The notes below the pieces were generated by a model. That model worked only from the letters and a program-made list of their open reading frames with translations. It was not told the DNA's origin and did not search any database. From Arachnia propionica (GTDB taxonomy: Bacteria; Actinomycetota; Actinomycetes; Propionibacteriales; Propionibacteriaceae), in the NCBI RefSeq assembly GCF_003859805.1, contig NZ_RQZG01000003.1, forward strand, positions 1 through 64,000: DNA of 64,000 bases, given 5' to 3'. The translations under genes and the position numbers were made by a program. Position 1 is the stretch's first letter. Every line of letters begins with the position of its first letter. Shown here piece after piece: positions 34,984 through 42,106 of this stretch.

Positions 34984-37900
34984 TGGCAAGGGGGCCGTGA
35001 GCAGTACCCGCAAACTGCTCTCCGCCAGTGCCCTGATGGCTGGCGGCACCCTGATCTCACGCGCCCTCGGGATCATCCGGGTGATGTTGATCGCCTTCAT
35101 CCTGGGCAACGGCACCCGCCAGGCCGACATGCTCTCGATCGCCACCACGATCCCCAACGCCTTGTACATCCTCTTCGCCGGTGGGGCGCTCAACACGGTG
35201 CTCGTGCCGCAGATCGTGCGCGCCATCAGGCACGACGAGGACGGCGGTGAGGCCTACACCAACCGGATCATGACGGCGTTCATGCTGGTGATCGGGGTCG
35301 TCGCGATCCTGATGACGGTGTGCGCTCCCCTGGTGACGAGTCTCTACTCGGACTCCGCGTGGCGCACCCCGGAGCTGAGCGCACAGTTCGGCTCCATGGT
35401 GGGCCTGGCCTACTTCACGCTGCCCCAGATCTTCTTCTACGGGCTGTTCTTCCTCCTCGGGCAGGTGCTCAACGCCCGGGACCAGTTCGGCCCGATGATG
35501 TGGGCCCCGATCGCCAACAACGTGGTCTCCATCATGGTGCTCGGCATCTACCTGGTGGTCTGGGGCACGGGTGGGGACCACGGTTCCGCGTTCACCACCC
35601 AGCAGGTGCTGCTCCTGGGGCTCGGTTCCACCATCGGCATCGTCATCCAGACCGCGATGCTGATCCCCTTCCTCAGGAAGGTGGGCTTCCGGTTCCGTCC
35701 CCGGTTCGACCTCAGAGGAGCCGGCCTGTCCCACACCTTCCACCTGGCGAAGTGGACCCTCGGCTTCGTCGCGGTGAACCAGCTGGTCCTGGTGCTGGTG
35801 AACCGGTTGGCGACCTCGGCCACCGCGACCGGCGCGGGTGGTGGCTCCAACGTCTACGCCAATGCCCACCTGATGTGGATCCTGCCGCACTCCCTCATCA
35901 CGGTGTCCCTGGCCACCGCGATGCTGCCGAACGCCTCCCGACTGGCCGCGGCCGGGGATCTGACGGGGGTGGCCGCGGAGGCCCGGAAGACCATGCGTCT
36001 GGCATTGATCGCGTTGGTGCCCTCCTCGATGGCGTTCATCGGGTTGTCGGGTCCGATGGCGGTGCTGCTGTTCGGTCACGGGCAGGGCTCCCGCGACGCC
36101 GTGCTGATCGCCTGGACCCTGATGGCCTTCGCCGTCGGCCTGATCCCCTTCACGGTCCAGTTCGTGTGTCTGCGCACCTTCTACGCGTTGGAGAACACCC
36201 GCACCCCGTTCCTGCTCCAGTGCGTCATCGCCACCGTCAATGCCGTGAGCGCCCTGAGTCTGGTCACCCTGTTCAACGATCCGGCGTGGACGGCCGCCGC
36301 CCTGGCGCTGGCCTACTCCTTGTCCTACCTCATCGGGGTCCAGCTCAGTTGGCGTGCGCTCAAGCAGCGCGTCCCGGAGTTGTCCGGGCGTGAGTTGCTG
36401 CTGCACGTCGCACGGCTCTCCCTGGGGTCGGGTCTCGGCGCCGTCTGTTCCTGGTTCCTGGCCGACTGGATCATGCGGGCGCTGCCGGGCAGCGTGGTCG
36501 GACCACTGCTCGCGCTCCTGGTGGGAGGGGCCGTGCTCGGTGGTGTCTACGTCACCGTCGCGAAGTTGCTGAAGGTGCGTGAGCTGCGCAGCATGTCGGA
36601 CCTGCTGCGTTCCCGGCTCGGGCGGCGGCGCCCCGCGGAGGTCTCGCAGACCCAGGACGAGGACTCCGAGAGCATCCGGCCCACGGTGGGCCCGGAGCCC
36701 GCCAGTGCCGCTGCCCTGGTCGACGACATGATGCCGACGAGCATCCATGCGATCATCGCCGACGGCGGCTTCCACGGTTGGGACATGGCTCGACTGCCGG
36801 AGCACCACCAGGCCGTACCTCCGTCCCCGGTGCTGCCTGCCGTCTCCAGCGGCCAGGAGGCCGAGGACTCCCGGGAGACCACCGTCCTGCCCGCCGTCAC
36901 CGACGAGAGCACGGCGCCTCGCGCGGTGACCGACGCTCCCGTGGAGCATTCGCTCATGGAGACCGGGGATCTGCTGTCGACCCGGTTCCGGTTGGAGGAG
37001 TTGCTGGCGGTCCGGCAGGGCATCGAGACGTGGCGGGCCCACGACATGGTGTTGTCCCGTGACGTCGCCGCGCATGTCATCCCCGCCGACAGTCCCCACG
37101 TCGAGGTCCTGCTCCAGTCCGCCCGCAACGGTGCCACCGCCACGGATTCACGGTTCCTGCGGGTCCTCGACGCGGTGCGTCTGGAGCATGAGCCCCGCGG
37201 GCTCGGCGGCTACGTGGTCTGTGAGTTCGCCCACGGCAGTTCCCTGACCGATCTGCTGCGGTTCGGGAACTTCAGCACGCTGGAGGCGGCGTGGGTGGTG
37301 CGTGAACTGGCCGATGCCCTGACCTCCCTGCACGCCCAAGGTCTGTTCCACGAGCAGTTGAACCCGGACAACGTGGTGATCACCACCCTCGGCGCGGTCA
37401 AGCTCGTCGGCTTCGGCATCGAGGCGGCCATCAACAGTGCACAGAGCACACGCTGGAGCGATCGCGAGGCCAACGACGTCAAGGGGCTGGCCAGCCTCCT
37501 GTACGCGATGGTGGTGCGGCACTGGCCCGGGGCGGAGGGCTGGGGGCTCCCGGCAGCTCCGATCGTGGCCGGGGAGACCGCTGCCGCCCACACCGTCGGG
37601 GTGGGGATCTCCCCGGCGCTCGACCGGATCTGCTCGGCCACGTTGACCGATCGTGGTGCCGCCTCGGATCCTCGCATCACGACGACGTCGCAGTTGGCGG
37701 AGCGCCTCGACGAGGTGCTCGGTGGGGCTGAGGCGTCCGCGAACCTCGAGGCCCGGGTCCAGCTGGCGATGCAGAATCCCGAACCCGCCTCACCCCCGGT
37801 GGTGCTGGCCGTTGCGCCGCGTGAGGAGGCCGAACCGGAACCGCCCCTGCCCTCGAACCCGGTGCCGGTGCCCTCCCCGTCGCCCCGCTCGCCGCGTTCC

Positions 37901-38578
37901 TCCTCCCGCGACCACGAGGACAATCCCACCAACTCCCGGACCGGACGGCCGTTGGTGCTGACGGTCCTGGCGTTGTCGATCTGCACCCTCATCGTGTGTC
38001 TGGTGATCGCGGCGCTGCGTGGCACACAGTCCACACCTGTCACCTCTCCCGGCGAGGAGTCGACGGGTGCCTCACCCGTCGGCGAGGCGTCCGGCCGGGA
38101 AGCACCCGTGGAGCTGACCATCACGGCCACGTCGTTCGACCCGAAGAGCGACAACGGCTCCGGGGACGAGAACCCGGAGGAGACCGCCTTCGCCGTCGAC
38201 GGCGACCCCGGCACCGGGTGGTCGACGGCCCGGTACCGTAACAATCCCGAGCTGGGTGGTCAGAAACCCGGGGTCGGCCTGGTGCTGGATCTGGGGGTGG
38301 AGGCCAGCGTCGCCTCGGTGGAGGTCACGTTCGCGGATGGCGGCGAGAACGTGGAGCTGCGGGTCCCCCTCCAGGAAGGGCTCGAGGAGGCCCCGATGGA
38401 GCGTCAGGACCAGTGGCAGGTCGTCGCCTCGGCCACCGACACGGACACCGTGGTGAACCTCACCCCGGATCAGCCGGTGAGGACCCGTTTCGTCCTGCTG
38501 TATCTCACCAAGTTGCCGAAGGTGGAGCAGTCCCGCTTCCTCGCCACCGTCAACGAGGTGGTCGTGCACCAGGGCTGA
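34973..38578 (+). CDS. murJ: Lipid II flippase MurJ fused to a pseudokinase and a discoidin-like domain
   Basis: The protein has 1201 residues. Residues 1 to about 540 are MurJ/MviN with 14 predicted segments (LMAGGTLISRALGIIRVMLI; GGGSNVYANAHLMWILPHSL), which moves lipid II across the membrane. After an acidic linker, about 662-920 is a protein-kinase fold without catalytic residues: the invariant Lys is missing (RDVAAHVIP), HRD is HEQLNPDN, and DFG is GFG. A single membrane segment at about 992-1015 leads to an extracellular discoidin-like domain (PEETAFAVDGDPGTGWSTAR). Mycobacterial MviN (Rv3910) has the same plan, where the phosphorylated pseudokinase recruits FhaA. GTG 34973 follows GGGAGAG; GTG 34997 is an alternative. 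Confidence 0.93.
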   Translation: MSSNGKGAVSSTRKLLSASALMAGGTLISRALGIIRVMLIAFILGNGTRQADMLSIATTIPNALYILFAGGALNTVLVPQIVRAIRHDEDGGEAYTNRIMTAFMLVIGVVAILMTVCAPLVTSLYSDSAWRTPELSAQFGSMVGLAYFTLPQIFFYGLFFLLGQVLNARDQFGPMMWAPIANNVVSIMVLGIYLVVWGTGGDHGSAFTTQQVLLLGLGSTIGIVIQTAMLIPFLRKVGFRFRPRFDLRGAGLSHTFHLAKWTLGFVAVNQLVLVLVNRLATSATATGAGGGSNVYANAHLMWILPHSLITVSLATAMLPNASRLAAAGDLTGVAAEARKTMRLALIALVPSSMAFIGLSGPMAVLLFGHGQGSRDAVLIAWTLMAFAVGLIPFTVQFVCLRTFYALENTRTPFLLQCVIATVNAVSALSLVTLFNDPAWTAAALALAYSLSYLIGVQLSWRALKQRVPELSGRELLLHVARLSLGSGLGAVCSWFLADWIMRALPGSVVGPLLALLVGGAVLGGVYVTVAKLLKVRELRSMSDLLRSRLGRRRPAEVSQTQDEDSESIRPTVGPEPASAAALVDDMMPTSIHAIIADGGFHGWDMARLPEHHQAVPPSPVLPAVSSGQEAEDSRETTVLPAVTDESTAPRAVTDAPVEHSLMETGDLLSTRFRLEELLAVRQGIETWRAHDMVLSRDVAAHVIPADSPHVEVLLQSARNGATATDSRFLRVLDAVRLEHEPRGLGGYVVCEFAHGSSLTDLLRFGNFSTLEAAWVVRELADALTSLHAQGLFHEQLNPDNVVITTLGAVKLVGFGIEAAINSAQSTRWSDREANDVKGLASLLYAMVVRHWPGAEGWGLPAAPIVAGETAAAHTVGVGISPALDRICSATLTDRGAASDPRITTTSQLAERLDEVLGGAEASANLEARVQLAMQNPEPASPPVVLAVAPREEAEPEPPLPSNPVPVPSPSPRSPRSSSRDHEDNPTNSRTGRPLVLTVLALSICTLIVCLVIAALRGTQSTPVTSPGEESTGASPVGEASGREAPVELTITATSFDPKSDNGSGDENPEETAFAVDGDPGTGWSTARYRNNPELGGQKPGVGLVLDLGVEASVASVEVTFADGGENVELRVPLQEGLEEAPMERQDQWQVVASATDTDTVVNLTPDQPVRTRFVLLYLTKLPKVEQSRFLATVNEVVVHQG

Positions 38579-38586
38579 ACCCCCAG

Positions 38587-38592
38587 TACCGT
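38587..38592 (+). promoter_or_regulatory. -10 box (TACCGT) for the PPDK regulator
   Basis: TACCGT is followed by six bases and ATG 38599, again the leaderless geometry. It starts nine bases after the murJ stop, so the gene could be transcribed on its own as well as by read-through. Confidence 0.4.
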
Positions 38593-38598
38593 TGGGTC

Positions 38599-39477
38599 AT
38601 GACCAAAGGCGATCTGGAGATCCATGTCCTGGCCGATTCGACGGGAGAGACGGCGGTACGGCTGGCGCGGGCGGCCCGTGCGCAGTTCCCCGACGCCCCG
38701 TTCGAGATCATCCGTCATCCGAGGCTCGGGCGGATGGACGCGATGGTCAAGGCCCTCAACACGCTCAAGGAACGCTCGGACCGCCCCATCGCGGTGTTCT
38801 TCACCCTGGTCAACGCGGAGCTGCGGAGCCTGGTCATCAACGCCTGCACTGATCTGGGACTTCCCTACACCGACCTGATGGGAGACGCGCTGGCGGCACT
38901 GGAGAAGATCTCCGGTCACACCGCCGATGAGGTGCCGATGCGTCCCGTCGGGGTGGAGGCCGACTACTTCGTGCGGATCTCGGCGATGGAGTTCGCCATC
39001 CGCAACGACGACGGTGCGATGCCGGCGGCGCTGCGGGAGTGCGACATCTGCCTGATCGGGGCGTCACGTTCCGGCAAGACCCCGTTGTCGATCTACCTGG
39101 GCTATCTCGGTTACAAGACCGTCAACGTGCCGCTGGTACCCGGCATCGAGCCTCCGGAGGAGCTGTTCGGGATCGATCGGTGGCGCATCGTCGGGCTCAC
39201 CATCGATGCGGAGCGGCTGCTCCAGATCCGCTCCCGCCGGGTGCAGGGGCTCGGCGGGTTCGGTACCCGCGACGGCTATGCCGACCTGGTGCAGATCTAC
39301 GACGAGCTGGACGAGGTGGGCAAGATCCAGCGTCGGCTGGGTGCCCCCATCATCGACACCACGGGCCTGGCCCTGGAGGAGGCGGCGGCCCGGATCATCG
39401 ACATCGTGGACGAACGGGCCCGCAAGGCCGGCTCCCAGCTGCGTCGTCCAGCCGGACAGCTGCGGATCACGCCCTAG
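38599..39477 (+). CDS. Pyruvate,phosphate dikinase regulatory protein (DUF299)
   Basis: The 292-residue protein is an ADP-dependent kinase and phosphate-dependent phosphorylase that switches PPDK (or PEP synthase) off and on by modifying a Thr next to the catalytic His. It shows the DUF299 start EIHVLADSTGETA, the P-loop GASRSGKTPLSIYLGYLGYK near residue 153, and VPGIEPPEELF. A ppdK gene lies in the same window, 28 kb away, and is the likely target, since the PPDK sequence GGMTSHAAV carries the Thr beside the His. The stop codon directly abuts the stop of the convergent efflux gene. Confidence 0.93.
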   Translation: MTKGDLEIHVLADSTGETAVRLARAARAQFPDAPFEIIRHPRLGRMDAMVKALNTLKERSDRPIAVFFTLVNAELRSLVINACTDLGLPYTDLMGDALAALEKISGHTADEVPMRPVGVEADYFVRISAMEFAIRNDDGAMPAALRECDICLIGASRSGKTPLSIYLGYLGYKTVNVPLVPGIEPPEELFGIDRWRIVGLTIDAERLLQIRSRRVQGLGGFGTRDGYADLVQIYDELDEVGKIQRRLGAPIIDTTGLALEEAAARIIDIVDERARKAGSQLRRPAGQLRITP

Positions 39478-40377
39478 TCACAGCGGGTGTTCGTAGCTGC
39501 GGGGGTCCTCGATGGGTTCCAGGTGCCCGGTGACGCTCATCCGTGGGAACTCGGCGACGATCTCGTCCACCAGGTCCTCCAGGAAGTCGTGCCCCTGCTT
39601 GACGGTCCAGGAACCCGGGACCAGCAGGTGGAACTCCATGAACTGGAGGGTGCCGGATTCACGGGTGCGCATCTGGTGGAAGTCGATGCCTTCGTCGAGG
39701 CGGGAGGCCAACAGCTGACGGAGTCGGTCGTTGTCCTCCTTCGGCAGGGAGATGTCCATCAGTCCCTCGGTGGATTCCTTGACCAACCCGTAGCCCGCGA
39801 TGAGGATGTTGATCCCGACCGCGATGGCCACCACCGGGTCGAGCCAGTTCCACTTCGTCACCCACACCAGGACGATCCCGACCAGCACCCCCGCGGAGGT
39901 GTAGACATCGGTCATGAGGTGTTTGCCGTCGGCCCTGAGCGTGATGGAGTTGTGCCTGGCCCCGGCCCGCAGCAGCACGAGCGCCACCCCACCGTTGATG
40001 GCGGAGGCCACCAGGGAGATCGCCAGACCGATGCCCACCTGTTCCAACGGTTGGGGGGCGAGCAAGCGTTGCACCGCGAAGAAGATGATGGAGGCCGCCG
40101 CGATGAAGATCATCAGACCCTCCACGCCGGCGGAGAAGTACTCGGCCTTGGTGTGTCCGAAGTGGTGGTTCTTGTCGGCGGGTTTCGCCGCCACCTTGAG
40201 GGCGATGAGGGCCACGACGGCGGCCACCAGGTTCACGATGGACTCGGCGGCATCCGCCAGCAGACCCACGGACCCGGTGACCAGCCAGGCCCCGGCCTTG
40301 AGGGTGATGGTGGCCAGCGCCGCACCGACGGCGATCCACCCGTACCGACTCAGGTCCTGATGCATCCCTTGGCTCAC
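39478..40377 (-). CDS. Cation diffusion facilitator family transporter
   Basis: The protein has 299 residues with six predicted membrane segments and a C-terminal cytoplasmic dimerisation domain (FHQMRTRESGTLQFMEFHLL). Metal-site features are LADAAESIVNL in segment 2 and DGKHLMTDVYTS in segment 5, and GHTKAEYFS between segments. Proteins of this family export zinc, manganese, iron or cobalt in exchange for protons; the metal is not evident. GTG 40377 and ATG 40365 are both possible starts, the latter giving MHQDLSRYG. Confidence 0.9.
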   Translation of the reverse strand: MSQGMHQDLSRYGWIAVGAALATITLKAGAWLVTGSVGLLADAAESIVNLVAAVVALIALKVAAKPADKNHHFGHTKAEYFSAGVEGLMIFIAAASIIFFAVQRLLAPQPLEQVGIGLAISLVASAINGGVALVLLRAGARHNSITLRADGKHLMTDVYTSAGVLVGIVLVWVTKWNWLDPVVAIAVGINILIAGYGLVKESTEGLMDISLPKEDNDRLRQLLASRLDEGIDFHQMRTRESGTLQFMEFHLLVPGSWTVKQGHDFLEDLVDEIVAEFPRMSVTGHLEPIEDPRSYEHPL

Positions 40378-40434
40378 CGACCCATCGTCGCGCCTGGGCT
40401 GCTTCGTGGCAAGCCCCGACCCTGATCGTGCCCC

Positions 40435-41013
40435 TCATGTGAGGACATGGCTGCGTGTGGCATCGCTGACCCATCTGGTCACCCGGCCGAGGGCCGCCTC
40501 GGGAACGTGGCCCGCCTTGAGGTCCGTGACGTCGAGGGGTTCGGCCCCGGTCAGCTCCGCGATCTCCTCGATGTCCGGGGTGAGCACCGCCAGCACCGGG
40601 AGTCGCAGCGCCTTGCGGTTGGCCACCAGGGTATCGATCACCTCACGGTCCAGATCCTTGGCGACGACGACCAAGGGCTTGTGCCTGGCGATGGGGATCA
40701 TCAGCTCGCGCATCGTCGCCCCCCGGCCCTCGACCACGAGCACCCGCGCATCCACCAGTTCCGCACTCCCGTCCGCGCTGGCGAACCCGGGATCGGCGAG
40801 ACCGAACGGCACCACCGTCGCCCCCTCCTGCTCCCGGGGCGATTCAGCGGGTGGGGCAGGCATCGCATCGACCTCCGAGGCCGTCACGTAGCCCTCCTGC
40901 CCCGTGGTCGGCCCCTCCAGACGGCGACGACGGCGCACGTCGAGCCACACCGCGGCACCGAGCAACGGCAGCCCCACCACGAGTGCCACGACGAGTCCGA
41001 TCCAGTCACCCAC
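40435..41013 (-). CDS. Membrane-anchored protein with a GroEL apical-domain-like region
   Basis: The 192-residue protein has one N-terminal membrane segment (WIGLVVALVVGLPLLGAAVW) followed by basic residues and a Pro/Glu-rich linker. Residues about 85-175 resemble the apical domain of GroEL: VDARVLVVEGRGATMRELM against the chaperonin DPYILLVDKK-type strand, KPLVVVAKDLDREVIDTLV against KPLLIIAEDVEGEALATLV, then LPVLAVLTPDIEEIAELTG against the chaperonin AVKAPGFGDRR-ILTGG block. The equatorial ATPase and intermediate domains are absent and there is no room for them. The likeness is judged by eye. The topology would leave the domain in the cytoplasm. The function is unknown; it could bind unfolded or membrane substrates. 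Confidence 0.75.
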   Translation of the reverse strand: MGDWIGLVVALVVGLPLLGAAVWLDVRRRRRLEGPTTGQEGYVTASEVDAMPAPPAESPREQEGATVVPFGLADPGFASADGSAELVDARVLVVEGRGATMRELMIPIARHKPLVVVAKDLDREVIDTLVANRKALRLPVLAVLTPDIEEIAELTGAEPLDVTDLKAGHVPEAALGRVTRWVSDATRSHVLT

Positions 41014-41070
41014 CCCTCAAGCCTGCCACGCAACCGTGGTCTCCACTGGCCAGTCCACACGAGGCCGTAC

Positions 41071-41076
41071 TAGACT
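41071..41076 (+). promoter_or_regulatory. -10 box (TAGACT) of tRNA-Lys
   Basis: TAGACT ends six bases before the first base of the tRNA (41083), so transcription may begin at the mature 5' end. A possible -35, TGGCCA, lies 18 bases upstream. Confidence 0.5.
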
Positions 41077-41082
41077 TCTTCC

Positions 41083-41155
41083 GCCCCTATAGCTCAGCTG
41101 GCAGAGCAGTGGACTTTTAATCCTCGGGTCGCGGGTTCGATCCCCGCTGGGGGCA
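41083..41155 (+). tRNA. tRNA-Lys (anticodon TTT)
   Basis: The 73-base cloverleaf has acceptor arms GCCCCTA and TGGGGGC, D-loop AGCTCAGCTGGCAGAGC, anticodon loop CTTTTAA with anticodon TTT, and GGGTTCGATCCCC in the T arm. The discriminator is A and CCA is not encoded. Confidence 0.97.
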
Positions 41156-41197
41156 CAGCTGACGAGGGGTGCCGTCGCTCGGTCCGAGCAGGGGACC

Positions 41198-41593
41198 TCA
41201 GCCCCAGAACCTGTCCTCGGTGGCCGCATCCTCGGAGAACAGGTGGAACTCGGTGATCCGCCCTCCCACCACGGTCAGCAGGTCGATCCCTGCCATGTCC
41301 ATCGACTCACCTGCACGCTCACCACTGAAGCGGACGGGTACGGCGACCAGGTCGCCGTTGACCATCGACGGCCCGGTGACGGTGAGCCGGAAACTGCCCT
41401 GGCTGACCTCCATCATCCCGCTGATCAGGTTCCCCACACCCGCGATGCCGGTGTGCTTCCCACTGAACCGGTTGGCCCCCGGCTGGTGCCACACGACCTC
41501 GGGGTCCAGCAGGGCCATCGCGGCCGGGACGTCGCCTCGTCCCAGCGCCTCGAACCAGTTCTCGGCCACGGTTGCCGGAGTCTGCTCGCTCAT
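41198..41593 (-). CDS. SnoaL-like (NTF2 fold) protein
   Basis: The 131-residue protein has an NTF2-like fold (ENWFEALGRGDVPAAMALLD, VVWHQPGANRFSG, ITEFHLFSED). Such proteins are small hydrolases, isomerases or ligand-binding pockets; the substrate cannot be told. It is divergent from an HxlR-type regulator with a 96-base shared region containing GTAAC repeats, so it is probably induced by the same signal. Confidence 0.85.
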   Translation of the reverse strand: MSEQTPATVAENWFEALGRGDVPAAMALLDPEVVWHQPGANRFSGKHTGIAGVGNLISGMMEVSQGSFRLTVTGPSMVNGDLVAVPVRFSGERAGESMDMAGIDLLTVVGGRITEFHLFSEDAATEDRFWG

Positions 41594-41651
41594 CTCTTCT
41601 CCTTGCCTTTCCGGGCAGCGTGGATCGCCACCCGGGACAATGGTTTCAATT

Positions 41652-41675
41652 GGTAACCTGTTACCTCAACGTAAC
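41652..41675. promoter_or_regulatory. Candidate HxlR operator (GTAAC repeats)
   Basis: GGTAACCTGTTACC (41652-41665) is a perfect palindrome, and a third GTAAC half-site follows at 41671-41675. It lies between the divergent SnoaL-like gene (start 41593) and the HxlR gene (start 41690), the expected place for autoregulation. Confidence 0.6.
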
Positions 41676-41689
41676 TGGAAGGTGGTGTG

Positions 41690-42064
41690 ATGACGTCCGC
41701 TCCGAGATGGGACGTGATGGTGGCCTCCTGCCCGTCGCGCACATCGCTGGCCCGGATCGCGAACAAGTGGACCGCGATGATCGTCATCGCGCTCAGCAGC
41801 GGACCGCTCAGGTTCGTCGAGATCCGGCAGCACGTCGACGGCATCAGCGGGAAGGTCCTCACCGAGACGCTGCGTGCCCTCGAACGTGACGGGCTCGTCC
41901 TGCGAACCGCCCACGCCGAGATCCCACCCCGGGTGGTCTACGAGCTGACCCCACTCGGGCAGACCCTGCGCGAACCCCTGACCGCCCTGGCCAGATGGGC
42001 CGAGGCCCACGTCGTGGAGGTCGAACGCGCCCGGGACGACTACGACCGTCGGGCTGCCCGATGA
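41690..42064 (+). CDS. HxlR-family transcriptional regulator
   Basis: The 124-residue winged-helix protein has the HxlR core (NKWTAMIVIALSSGPLRFVE, GISGKVLTETLRALERDGLV, PRVVYELTPLGQ). Several family members sense electrophiles or aldehydes through a cysteine near the N-terminus; the single Cys here (MVASCPSRT, residue 14) is in a comparable place. ATG 41690 follows GGAAGG; GTG 41687 just before is less likely. It is divergent from the SnoaL-like gene. Confidence 0.9.
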   Translation: MTSAPRWDVMVASCPSRTSLARIANKWTAMIVIALSSGPLRFVEIRQHVDGISGKVLTETLRALERDGLVLRTAHAEIPPRVVYELTPLGQTLREPLTALARWAEAHVVEVERARDDYDRRAAR

Positions 42065-42106
42065 GTCCCGACAGAAGATGTCAGTGTCATCTGGCATCGT
42101 GGCGTC

